NCBI GenBank assembly: GCA_009869945.1
Contig: WIXG01000188.1
Coordinates: 90,346 to 154,345 of the forward strand
Direction: 5' to 3'
Length of the DNA stretch: 64,000 nucleotides
Origin: Mesaphorura yosii
Lineage: Eukaryota; Arthropoda; Collembola; Poduromorpha; Tullbergiidae
Of the stretch, positions 43,601-54,500 are shown in pieces (the first letter of the stretch is position 1; each line of letters starts with the position of its first letter). The notes beneath the pieces were generated by a model, which worked only from the letters and a program-made list of their open reading frames with translations, made no database searches and was not told the origin of the DNA. The translations under genes and the position numbers were made by a program.

Positions 43601-46600
43601 TCAAGTACAAAGAAAATACTTTTAGATTTTTCGATTAGTTTAATAAGCCAAAGAAAATATTTGGAGTTGTAATAAAAAATGGAAAGATCGGTATCGAAAG
43701 AAGTAAAGAGACAGAGCAGAGATGATGAGAATTTCTACTCGAGCGAGTAAACATGAAATGCGGGCTCACTCCATGACTGTAGAAGAATCCAATCAATCTT
43801 CACTTTTGCTATATTAGGACCCGAATACACCAAATTAAATAATACATTAAATAAAGTATATCAGGAGAAATTTTTATCATCGAGATGGCATCATGAAATG
43901 TGATTAACTGAGACCGCGCACTTTCACTTAAGTCTACAAGAGATATTTGAACTCACAAGTGCGTTCATTCCCACAGCACGTAACACTTGACCTTTTAATT
44001 CTTTTGACATACGCGTACGCGACAAGCAATCTATTTACTTGGCACGATTTGGTCAAGCCTAAACGAATGACCACAGTTCTTGTATGGGAATGGGAAGCGT
44101 CTCGAGGGCATAAACAAGTCGGGAGTCACAGTCAACCAAGTTCAAGGTTAATATTTAATAAGGTCGCAGTCGCAATTTTGGGCACAACTGTTTTCTTCAC
44201 TTGAGGGCCACAAAAATTGGTCTGCTTTAGAGTTACTGAATCGCATTCTCTTCGTGTGTAGTCATAAAAGTGCAGCGTAACTATTTTATTAGTAATAATA
44301 ACTTTGGGGAAAGTGCAGTGACTCGAAAAGCAGTCGTGTCATTCTTCTCATATCATTTCCCATACCTTAACGGCTTGAAACTCATAATTTCTTGACTACT
44401 TTAGAAACATAGTCAGTTTTGACTTGATCGCATTACAAAATGTTGAGTGGAAGTCGCAAAAATTGAATCGGTGAATTTATGTGGCTGGATCTGTGTGGAC
44501 GTTCACAGACAAACTTTAACAGTTTGACAATTTTAACCTTACGAACGAAGTGCAGAGTTCGACCGAGCTGGAAACTTTTAGTTCTTTTCTCCTTTGTGAC
44601 GTGACTGCTGTGATGGGCATGTCACATAAGTAAAAGCATATCGTAGAAGGTGAAAGTGTTTCACCTCCTCAAAGTCAAACTTCCTACATTGCGAGTGCAC
44701 TTCCCCTCCTTGCGTCAGAAGATGGTAATGAAAAGTAAATAAACTCAGCTTGAATAAAAATGAAAAGTGACTGGTTAGTTGCATGCCAGAAGAATTTGAC
44801 TTTCTGAGCCGGCTCAAGAACTAACGAAACGCATGTGCCTGCTTTGAAAGTGAAATTAGCTCAAAAAGTTAAGGTATGCCTTTTTGCATTAGTGAACAAT
44901 TTGCAGAACAAACACCGACTTCATTTCGAAGAGTGAGAGTGAGTTACGTTGGCTCACTCACTTTGTTTGCTAATATTTTGGTTTCTAGTCAGGATTCTTG
45001 GCCTAAATGAATGCTTAATTAACAGGTATTCTTCTCTGTTTCAACTTCGGTCGGTTAAATTCGTGTCATGCACCGATGCAAATGTAAAAATGGCTGCATC
45101 TAATCAGCACATGTTTCTTTCTCATCCACAGGAAAATGTCCATGAGTTCAACAACGGTGCATCGTTGCCGAATAAGAATGACCCGAAATATCAAACATTG
45201 CCTTACAACACAAAATTCACGCCACCCTCATCTTCGTCTTACAGCAATACGAAGAATCAGCAGCAGCAGCCTTTGCAAGTGTACAACCAGCAGCACCAGC
45301 AGATGCACGACCACCAGCACAGGAATTACGACCAATTGCAGGATGAGCACTTTGAGAAGTCCCTCCATCAAATGCAACTTATCACGCTGGAGCATCAGCA
45401 ACAGCAGCAACAGCAGCAACAGCAACAGCATCACCAATTTAATTCAAATTACGCTGAATCGGCCATCCACAACAATAAGATGCTTCAGATGCAAATGAAC
45501 AATAACAATAACTTTACGAATAATCTTCAGTTGCATCAATTGATGAACCAGACCAGTAAGAGCACATCTCAGCTGATGCCTTTAAAACAACAGCAACAGC
45601 ATCAGCAAAGTGCATACAACAGTAATGGTGGACTGCCGGCAAGTCATAGCCATAGCATTCTAAAATCCAGACCGGTCTTGGCCAGTCATAATAATAACAG
45701 CAACAGCGATAGCACGGTGGTCGGCGGCATCTACAATAAAGCCTACAACAATGAGAACGCGGTGCCATATCCACAAAATTCTGATCAAACCGTAAGTTTA
45801 GTCTTGGTTTTACTTGTCAGAATACGCTTGATAATGTAATGAGACTGCCAAGATGTCATTTTTCATGCCTGAATGTCTCACTTCGCTTTGGCTTCAGGTC
45901 TCGCTTTGACTCACCAGACGACCTGATACGTTAGAACATTAGTTGATGATTGTCCCTTCGTATTTCAGGTATTCAACGCGGGAAAAGAAGTCCCCACTCC
46001 ATCCTCAAGTGACGCCGCAAGTTCATTCAGCAGCACTAGCAACGATCCGCTAGCATTCGCAGTGACACCCTTAGAATTCAGTGACGTTCCAACTTCATCC
46101 ATGTCCGCGTCGTTGTTGAGACCAGCTCTTCCACCAAAACCGGTGAAACCGACTCCACCTCCCAGGCAAGCTTCTCTTGATGCGCCTACTTTCTCCAGCT
46201 CGTCGCAAGTCGAGCAAAGGTAAGCCTCGCACCATAAATTAACATTAGCATTCTCTTTCCTTCTCAGACGAAAACTACAGCACTGATCTTAAAAGCATTT
46301 TATGGTGGTGTGATTTCCATCATTTTAAACCATAGGTCTTGCTCGATCCCAGCAGGATGATTCTGTCAGGCTCTCTCGCAGGGCTTGATTGTTTTCCACG
46401 GAGTGATGTATCATTTTAAAGCGAAAGTAGAGGTTGTCTCTTGGGAGTCCATTTCATGTATCTACCGCGCTTACAGGACTCATGGTGTCCATAGATAAAG
46501 GTATAACTAAGCTACTAGTTGAGGACGATGACGATGTGAAGTTCCACTTTCTTAAGAGTTATAATGAAAATACAGCATGCTGGCTCACAATTCCAGTAAT

Positions 46601-49600
46601 ATCCTGGATCCCTGTCGACACAAAACGATGTAAGAGTTATTTATAATGAGGCTGTTGCAGTATGTCAGAGGTATATTAATGAAAAAATCAAAATTGGGGC
46701 AGCTATACAAAATTTCCCAAAGGCAAAATAGGTGACGCGTAAGACGCTTAGCCGACGCCTTTTATGACTGACACGAGATAAAATAATATGCAAATGCACA
46801 AAGAAAGTGAAAGTGGAGAACCCCATCTGCACCCTTGAATTGGATCGAATTCGCAGCATTCAGTGTTCTTTTCATCTACTTAATGACCTTGTAAATTGGA
46901 TCGGAAATAAAACCGAAAAAGAAAGAGAAAAGTGGTGTGCGGGAGACGAAGAGTGAAGTCTCTCATGTGTCTCCTTATCTCTGACCTGCCTTTCACCCAA
47001 TTGCAACCTGCAAACATAATGGCAATGCGCACATTGATGAATAACTTTATTTGTTCGTGCGTGGTGCGTCTGCTTTCTCCAGTCTTCCATTTTTATGAAT
47101 CTTTCTCATTTCACACTCACCATTGCCACTGCACTGAACGGCAGAAACAAGGAAAATAAACCACTTTCTTTATTTGCCTGCAGGGGATCATCATCATCAG
47201 TCTCCAGTGACAGTAATAACAGCAGCGGCGGTGGGTTGGTGGAGCCCGACAGAACAGAATTGCCCATCAAACCGAAACCATTATTTCCGAAAAAGAGCGT
47301 ACAGTCTTCATCGGCAGCAACCTCTTCTTCTTCAACTGGAAACGTAATTTATGATTCAGAATCCAACAATAACAACACAAGCGGTGCGAATGAGAGTGCG
47401 ACGGTGAGTTTTCTTACTTGCGTCTACTCTATATTAATTAGAAACCTCGTCTTTACCGGAAAATACTAGCATCAGTCATGAACCTCTGAGTCTGTTCCGC
47501 TTCACTTCACAGGATATTGGCTTTTGTACTTTATTTCCTTTGAAAGTGAAGGGTTAAGGCGCTTGCCTTTTTGTATTTCTTGTTCAAGGTTCATTTATCA
47601 ATGCTTTCGTTAAACCTCGTCTTAGCGCATCCAATTAAAGCAGTCAGGCCATAAAATGTGTAATGAAATTAATGATCGAGTCAGCTTTATCGTAAGAATA
47701 CCTGCCTGAAGACAGTTGCCAATTAATCATGAAGTCGAAACATAAGCTTTGGACTTGAGAAAGATCAAAATAAGGACTCCCGATGATATCAGAAGCTGGT
47801 GACAATCGCGTTTCGCGTATACTTCGCGTTAGGCTTTAAGAATTGGGATTAAACCAAAATTCAGCAACCCAAACGAAAGCTTAATGGAAGTCAGATAGCC
47901 TTGAACAAAGTATTCTCTTGCAGGTCCGATTATCCGTCAACCGTCGAATTGAGATGCCACCGGCTTTCCTCTTTCCTGAGAGTGATCCGCCTCCATCAGA
48001 TCTAGTTCATGATAGTCAATCAATGTTAGCTCCGACGACAAGCACTTCAACCTCGACCACCTCTGCCACTGGCGTCTGCATAAGCGAAGCTCAAGAGAAG
48101 AGGGCTTCACATGGAGACCGAAAGCAGCATTCTTCTTCAGACATGGTTGACGCGTCCCCACATCCACAATTAGCTAGAATTCAGAAATCTAACCAGCTAA
48201 ATCAACAGAAGCATCATCCAGGAGCTTCATCGCCAGTTCTCGGCTCGGCATCGCTGATCGAAGAGTACAAGCTTCCAGATTTGTTGCCCTCCACTGGGAA
48301 GAGCTACAACAACAATGCCATTCCATCCACGCAAACGAAAAAGAACCAAGACCCGCAACAACAAATGATAAACCTCAGCACATATCACCTTCAGTATAAT
48401 AGCAACAATCTGTTTCTTGATGAGCATTATACCTCATCCAACAGCAACAGTAATCTACTTAACCAAAATAATAATGTCATCTCCTCTTCCGCTCCATCAT
48501 CTGCCGCTGTCACAAAAATGGCAACAATCACGAGTACAAGTAACAGTGGCTCTGAAGCAAGCGAGAATAGCAGTCCAAAATCAGTCGGTGAACGTAATCG
48601 CGATGAAAATACCAACTCTTCTCAAGAGAAACACGTCATGGAAATGATGAGCATTATGGCTAATTCTAAAGCAAGCTCAGAAGGGAAGGATCAGCCATCA
48701 CCGGCGTTGCCTAAACATGAGTCCAAAAGTCAGCTTGATTCTCTCGGTAGGTCGCACGCATGGTTAGCTTAGGAAGAGTAATCTTCCCGGGTTTATCTTT
48801 ATTCGGGTAATCACTTTTTCCAGAAGCTGTTCTTGGACACGAGACGTGCAGCAGTGAACAGCCGAGCCCGGACGGGGACGGAAATACAAGTGGCTCTTCG
48901 GACAGCACGACAAGCAGCAGTAGCAACAGCTCGTCGGCTCCCGTCCGCCGGCTTAAGAAAGGGAATTTGAAGACTAGCAAAAAGGTGAGCTGAACCTACG
49001 CTTCATGTCCTTGTGAATGCGGATGCATGCACAATGAGCCATTTTGTCTAACACGAGTTTAGTACTTGCTGAGACTATTATTGTCTGCCATGTCATGTCA
49101 TGCAGTTAAGAGCATACATTGAGTGAATTGGTATGACATGCCTTCTCAGTCTGCTACAGTCATGCAATTTGCCAGATAATTAATGGGTGCACGTACAAGT
49201 CGTGTTTAGTTCTAATTTCCGTAAAAACACAATGATTCACTACTGCCGTTTTATATTACAGGAGCATCCGGTCGCCGGACGACGAGTCAGCTTTGACCCA
49301 TTAGCGCTTTTACTCGATGCTTCGCTCGAAGGCGAGTTTGATCTGGTTGTGAAGACAGCAGGAGAAGTTCCGAATCCATCAGCAGCAAAGTAAGTGAAAT
49401 ATATCATAGCGTAGTTATTCACGCGGTTTAGCAAAATAAAAGATGTATCATTTTCAAAATCACCCTTGCGTGTGTTTATTAATGGATGTATGGAATGAGA
49501 CTTGCGCGTTTGTTTCACGCACTCCTGTGTTTTTGCATTGCAGTGATGAAGGAATTACTGCTCTTCATAATGGAATTTGTGCTGGTCATGCCGAAGTAGT

Positions 49601-50449
49601 GAGATTTCTCGTCGAATTCGGATGTGATGTTAATGCCCAGGATAGTGACGGATGGTAAGTAACCTGTAACAGATAAATGCAACTAGTCCGTCCGCGGGAA
49701 AGTGCAGAAAGCTTTTCCATTGATAAATGGCATTTCAAAGTTTCATTTTCTGTCTACTTCATTTCAGGACTCCATTGCACTGTGCAGCCTCATGCAACAA
49801 TGTTGGAATGGTAAAGTTTTTGGTGGAACGAGGAGCTTGTATATTTGGTAATTTCCTCAAATTACAAAGCTTTTGGTCAAGCGTTGAACTCATTCGATTG
49901 GTTTTGATACAGCCACAACCTTAAGTGATCATGATACCGCTGCAGAGAAGTGTGAGGCGGATGAAGATGGTTTCGGTCCCTGCACCGAATACCTCTACAG
50001 TAAGTTGATAGTATTTTTAATTCCAACCATTTTGGAAGAGTATGACGAGCGAACAGCTGCTGGAACGAACACATACGTGGAAGGTTATACTAATTCGAAT
50101 GCTTTTTACTTTTATTATTACAGGTATTCAAGAAAAGCTAGGAATCATAAATGGTGGCGTTGTATATGCTGTTTATGACTACGACGCTCAAAACCCAGAC
50201 GAACTTAGTTTCCACGATGGAGACCGGCTGGTGATTTTAAGGAAAGGTGATGAATGCGAAAGAGAATGGTGGTGGGCCAGCCTCGGTGATACGAAGGAGG
50301 AAGGATACGTCCCGCGGAATCTACTTGGGGTACACTGCAACGCAATACACTCTGGATGGCTTATGTTATACTCATACTAATCTTTGCTTTCACTTGTTTC
50401 ATTGCAGCTCTATCCTCGAGTGGTTCCACAGAAGCGACTTGAGAGTTAG
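1265..50449 (+). CDS. ASPP: ASPP-family protein (coiled coil, PP1-docking motif, ankyrin repeats, SH3), spliced
   Basis: Scaffold of the apoptosis-stimulating-protein-of-p53 family (vertebrate TP53BP2/PPP1R13B). Family members bind PP1, p53-type and junctional partners through the C-terminal ankyrin-SH3 module. Proposed exons: 1265-1618, 9546-9950, 34560-34689, 34834-34953, 40636-40826, 43362-43535, 45132-45791, 45969-46219, 47184-47403, 47924-48746, 48824-48984, 49262-49389, 49544-49654, 49768-49847, 49913-49999, 50124-50329, 50408-50449. They sum to 4143 nt (1380 aa plus stop) with consistent phases. Seen: coiled coil at about residues 264-457 including [15 protein letters not shown]; polyQ and Asn/Ser-rich disorder at 459-1110; proline-rich [17 protein letters not shown] at 1171-1174, followed by the hallmark [18 protein letters not shown]; ankyrin repeats at about 1205-1300 ([27 protein letters not shown]); SH3 at about 1310-1367 with ALYDY-like [13 protein letters not shown] and GYVPRNLLG. 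The C-terminal half is certain. The two 5' exons are inferred. No N-terminal RA-type domain was found. Confidence 0.85.
1619..9545 (+). other. Large candidate ASPP intron 1 (7.9 kb)
   Basis: Bounded by a gtaagg donor and a pyrimidine-rich tctatcag acceptor. I found no protein similarity on either strand. The longest open frame (+ strand 4648-5058, 136 codons) is within chance expectation for this base composition. A 23-nt near-palindrome lies at 7784-7806. No tRNA or transposon was recognised. Confidence 0.4.
7784..7806. repeat. Inverted repeat with 10-bp arms and 3-base loop
   Basis: TTATGCATAT, then GCA, then ATATGCATAA: perfect complementary arms. It carries ATGCAT and TATGCAAT cores resembling POU/octamer-type sites. 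It could be a regulatory site in candidate intron 1, or chance in AT-rich DNA. Confidence 0.7.
9546..9950 (+). CDS. ASPP: Candidate second coding exon of ASPP, Arg/Glu-rich (135 codons)
   Basis: The exon begins after tctatcag and ends at CCG|gtaagc. Both ends are phase 0, so it joins cleanly to 1618 upstream and to 34560 downstream. The protein is Asn/Ser-rich at first, then a basic segment with [12 protein letters not shown], then a strongly charged run, [18 protein letters not shown], at about residues 117-134 of the exon (codons about 9850-9910). The run is probably a helical or nuclear-localisation-like patch ahead of the coiled coil. Coding character and splice sites are good, but no homologue is recognised. 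An alternative first-exon role starting at ATG 9525 is possible. Confidence 0.55.
19787..19798. repeat. 12-bp perfect palindrome CGATCGCGATCG
   Basis: A GC-rich, CpG-dense perfect palindrome in otherwise AT-leaning intronic DNA. No function is known to me. Confidence 0.8.
20120..20133. repeat. 14-bp perfect palindrome ATTGCAATTGCAAT
   Basis: Two TTGCAA cores in mirror arrangement, similar to bZIP (C/EBP-type) half-sites. It lies in candidate ASPP intron 2, about 320 bp from the palindrome at 19787. Confidence 0.75.
34954..40635 (+). other. ASPP intron 4 (5.7 kb), no gene seen
   Basis: Lies between two secure coiled-coil exons, with donor TTAA|gtaagt and acceptor ttgttgcag. Minus-strand open frames at 35020-35394 and 36897-37271 (124 codons each) carry no domain I recognise. 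Extra small ASPP exons could be hidden here, because vertebrate family members have additional coiled-coil sequence, but the flanking exons already join in phase. Confidence 0.6.
40827..43361 (+). other. ASPP intron 5 (2.5 kb), no gene seen
   Basis: A phase-0 intron between exons encoding the [10 protein letters not shown] coiled coil and the [10 protein letters not shown] coiled coil. Open frames around 42312-42614 overlap on both strands and look like chance. No repeat or RNA gene was recognised. Confidence 0.6.
43536..45131 (+). other. ASPP intron 6 (1.6 kb) with an in-frame ATG near its 3' end
   Basis: A phase-0 intron. Near its end the downstream exon's frame stays open through the acceptor back to at least 44949. 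It contains an ATG at 45090 in strong context (A at -3, G at +4). This could be an alternative short-isoform start. Otherwise nothing is seen. Confidence 0.5.
45396..45428 (+). repeat. CAG/CAA run encoding polyglutamine inside ASPP
   Basis: Eleven consecutive Gln codons mix CAG and CAA and are flanked by His codons. They sit in a wider Gln/Asn/His-rich exon (45132-45791). The CAG/CAA interruption suggests selection or age rather than a pure expanding microsatellite. The wider exon holds further short Gln and Asn runs. Confidence 0.9.
46220..47183 (+). other. ASPP intron 8 (964 nt), no gene seen
   Basis: Phase 2, donor CAAAG|gtaagc, acceptor tgcctgcag. The Arg codon split across it (AG|G) joins VEQR to GSSSS. 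No coding or RNA feature was found inside. Confidence 0.7.
47404..47923 (+). other. ASPP intron 9 (520 nt), no gene seen
   Basis: Phase 0, donor ACG|gtgagt and acceptor ctcttgcag. Nothing else is recognisable. Confidence 0.7.
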
Positions 50450-51120
50450 CTGTTAAAAATGACATTCGTGATGTCTCGTAAATTGTATTACTTCATATTC
50501 CATTTTTATAATGTACACGTATGCAGTCATGCGCAAAATCGCAGATCGCATCCCTTAACTTTAATACGTGATTATGGCTTCAATGACTTAAAAGATCGTA
50601 TTCAATTCTAGTGCCTCACTTATATCATAAATAGAATTGCTCGCTCAGAGGGCTTTGCTGCGAGTTGAGAGATTCCATTAAATATTCCAGTTAAACCACT
50701 CAATTGGTCTGATTTGTTTTACGAATTTTTTGCTGACCTTCACCTTACCCGAAATGCCTTATCCGGTCTGAAAACATCATACAAATTGCCTCAATCGAAT
50801 TTGGATTCTCAGTTCAGAATTCCCGTTTATTAAAATTTCAAAGCAATGGACGATGATAAATGTCTATTTTTGCAGATTCTGTATTAAACGTTAAAAGGCA
50901 GTTGGGCAGGATTTAAGTTAAGATTTGAATCCACACATCATTCAACAGATCTGATAATCAAGAGAATCTATTGTGATATTACTAATGGAAGAGGAAATTA
51001 ATCAAGCAAAATCTAAGTACTAACTACATGATTTATTGTGTTGGTCTGTTGACCATCACTTTTATTCTGTAAATTAAGCAAAAACAAAGTTATATATGAA
51101 TAAATCTTACCACAACTCTT
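50450..51120 (+). other. ASPP 3' UTR
   Basis: AT-rich, non-coding sequence follows the TAG stop. It ends near a canonical AATAAA at 51099-51104. The length of about 650 nt is inferred from that signal. Confidence 0.6.
51099..51104 (+). terminator. AATAAA polyadenylation signal for ASPP
   Basis: The first clear AATAAA on the + strand after the ASPP stop. It lies about 160 bp from the opposing symplekin poly(A) signal. Cleavage would be expected 10-30 nt downstream. Confidence 0.6.
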
Positions 51121-51262
51121 TGAAAATCATTCGATTGCATTATTTCATAGCAGCCGTAATTAATTCCATTGCTTCAATTTACAAAATCCACAATGAACTG
51201 GATCATACACGGAAGTAAAGGGCGGGCAAACTAGTCAACCTTTGATTCGAAGCAGAAACATT

Positions 51263-51268
51263 TTTATT
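51263..51268 (-). terminator. AATAAA polyadenylation signal for symplekin (TTTATT on +)
   Basis: Located 268 nt beyond the symplekin stop codon on the minus strand. It is a canonical hexamer in AT-rich sequence and implies a 3' UTR of roughly 290 nt. Confidence 0.55.
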
Positions 51269-51535
51269 GAACATTAAAAAGAAATGAGTACAACTGGTTA
51301 TTACTATAATACTTTCGTCGAAAACCATCCACGCCCAGGTTGATTAAATTTAAAGTTGCATAGGTTTTAAATATGCTCTGTATTTAATAAATTACATTTT
51401 ACAATAAAGAGTAACCTAAAGTAGATAAGTCAGAGTCAAGTCGATGCAGTTGCATCAAAAGTCGGAAAAGCCCAATTGCGTAAACTGTCAAACCCTTTTC
51501 TTAGCTTGTGCCATAAAATGTTTAATTTTGGGCCC

Positions 51536-54500
51536 TCACTCTGTGCCCTGTCGCATTTCCATGGGCTCATTCTTTATAGCTATTGATAGTTCTTCGTCTC
51601 CTCCAGGAGATCCCTGAACAAGAAGGTGAAAAAGTGAGAATCAAAATGTAATCTTTATCTCGGTTGAAATGAAAAATTAACATGAATCTTACCGGTTCAG
51701 ATTTTATCCTTCGACCACCATAATTATCATAGTATTCTTGTTTCACCATGCCTTCATGTCGAACATGGCCAAAAATGACGTCCAACAAGGCTTGATCCAT
51801 CGAAGCTCGCTGAAGAAAAATAAGTACATCCAGTAAATTCACTGATCAAACTGCGAATTCATTCAATGATCCAACTCGTAAATTTGAAAAACCTGTTGTT
51901 GTGAAAATGCCATTAAATGATTTATAAGCGGTTCTCGGATGTCCGGGGCTTCTTGCAAAACTTCGTTAAGCTGAACCGGCGGGAGTTGCAATAAAATAGG
52001 AACACTTTTGGGTATTGTTCGCTGGCAGCACTTGATGAAACCTTCCCACACTTTGGGTTGCATCCATACCTAGTGATTAGACAAAATTAAAAATTACAAC
52101 ATGCAGTTCATAAATTTTAATGGAAGTCAGTAACTCACTTTCTTGCCGATCATACGACTAAGGGCGTTCATAATGAAGCCTGTAAGTTGAGGATGAAGTG
52201 CAATTGCTTGAATGATTGTTCTCATCAGTAGCATTGGAAGTGGATTTTGATCGAGAAGCTGATTTATAACCACGGCCAATACTTCGGCAGTGTAAACGTC
52301 GGTTTCATTAAAGCATAGTGATGTTGCTAGAAGAAATGAAAAACTGTTTGCAACTTATTCAAACTAGAAACTACAATGCGTGGTCGAAGCTTTAGCGTAC
52401 CTTTAATTACAGTCTTCACGTCACTTGTATCGATATTATGTAATGCTACCATTAAATCAACGGGAGTGATGGGACTAGCGTGCTGCGTTCCAGCGTCTGA
52501 GTGGATTCCCAAGAGTCGGTTGAATACCTGCAATATTATAATGGTGGTTGTTTCAGCAGGATGGGAATCAGTTCTTGACGAACTGAAAAAATTCTTACTT
52601 CTTTCACCACATTCGGGTTGAGTTTGATTAATTTCGGCAAGGCGGATAAAATTTCGGCCTTTGATAACCCATTTAATACGGGAATAAGAAATCTCACGTC
52701 AGATACCCTCTTTGAATACAAATTTCTCACACGAGACACGAGCTCCACACTGGGAAGGGCTGTAATAAACATGATTAGCTAAAGGTTAATCCGTTAATCA
52801 AATCAACAGGATAAATCTTACAAACTAACTTTTGTCTGTCAGAATGTGAATAATTTTTGTAATGAGAGTCTCAGCTCCTTTAGGAAACGTATCCAGTAAT
52901 TTCAATACGGAAGGAGAATGCATTCCCATTTTTCGAATCGGTGCTTCAATAAGACGCAGTACCACCCTCTTGATATCGGCAGTTGTCTCAACATAAACGC
53001 TCCCTAACCTGTAACAAAATGCTATTATACAATGCTCCGACCTGTTGACAAAATATGGGACAATTTACCAATGAATCAGCTCGTTGTTCACGGCAAGAAG
53101 CTGCAGGTACAAATGCAAACACGCTTTAACTAAATCTTCGTTCCATTCCTTTAAAGGAACTGGTCTCCCAAGATCCTCCGTGAACAGAATTTCCGGAGGA
53201 GTCGAGTGTCTCAGTGACGATAAGTAGGAATGCACCGCTTTGTCTTCAATTGGCACCACTCCTTCTCCACAGCTGTACAATTTGAGAATGTTTTTCACAC
53301 CATTTCCACGAATCTAAAGCAAAGAGAATGAAATAAGTTGATAATTTTCCGAAGTCTCTTTGAAATCGGGTTGACAAAAACTCCGACTTCAAACGGGACA
53401 TTCGAATAAATTCTTACTTCTTCATTTGCGTGTGAGCAAAATTCCAAAAGTGCACTTAAATAGTGCAATTTCTTTGGTCGGGTCAAAGTAAGTTCAGTCA
53501 ACAAGAGCATGGCCTTCTCACAATGCAATATATTTCCACTCAAAACTTTTAGGAGATCCAACGCATTGTCTGGAATAACAGGCGGTTCCATGAAAAGACG
53601 CCACGCCAAACTGTTAAGGAACATCGGAGAATCTTTTCAGCCGACAAATAATGCAGATGCCCTCCTTTCATCCTTAACTTTCATACCTCGCTTTGTCTCC
53701 CTCAGCAGCGTCATCTAAAATCCCTTGCATCAGATTGAAGAAAGCCCAGTCGTACCTGTGATCCAAAAGACATGTATTAAAAGAAAGTGACCAACTGGGA
53801 TTGAAATATTTTAAAGATACCTTTCTGTAACAGAATCGTTGACCACTGGAAGTGCCTTTGATAAAAAGCCTTGCCGTAAACTGTACTCGCCAAAGACCCA
53901 ATGTAATCCTAAATCCAACCTATGCTTGATATTCTCCTTAATGTACCCCATGACATCTGCCACGACGAAAATGTAGTTAGATAAGTGATGGCCAATTACA
54001 TTTATGTGGTGCTCAACAGCTTACAAGAACGCAGAGAAAGTCCCGACGTCGTAACAATGGAAGAAATGAGTTCGCATTTTGTTTCCGTCCATTCATCATT
54101 TGACTGAAGAATTCTTTTAACTGCGCTATAAATCTGATGATCGCGATCATCCTTGGAGAAAGGTTTCGTGATTTCACTCAATTTTACAGGTTTCGGAGCC
54201 TTCTTCTTCCCTTGCAGGGTAACACCGGCCGACATTAAGATTTTATTCATTCCGAATGTGTCCTTCTTCAGGGAGCTCGGAACTTGACCGGAATTGGAGA
54301 TTAAGCTTGGAATCGGAATCGCTTGAGCTGCCATTGCTTCTAAATCCTCCTCGTACGCAGTCTGGAGAGTGATAGAAACGAAAGACAATGGCGTTATTAA
54401 ATTTGAATGTTACCGAGCAAGGCGAAAGTGTGATAGTACCTTTGTTCCAATCTGTAGCGCAGCTGCAGGGCCTAACTGATGAGCAGTTATTTGAGTTGCT

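Noticed and set aside
44949-45131. Upstream extension of the ASPP polyQ frame as ordinary coding sequence
   Set aside because: It lies before a good acceptor (ctcatccacag) and the splice from 43535 is in phase, so it is intronic in the main transcript.
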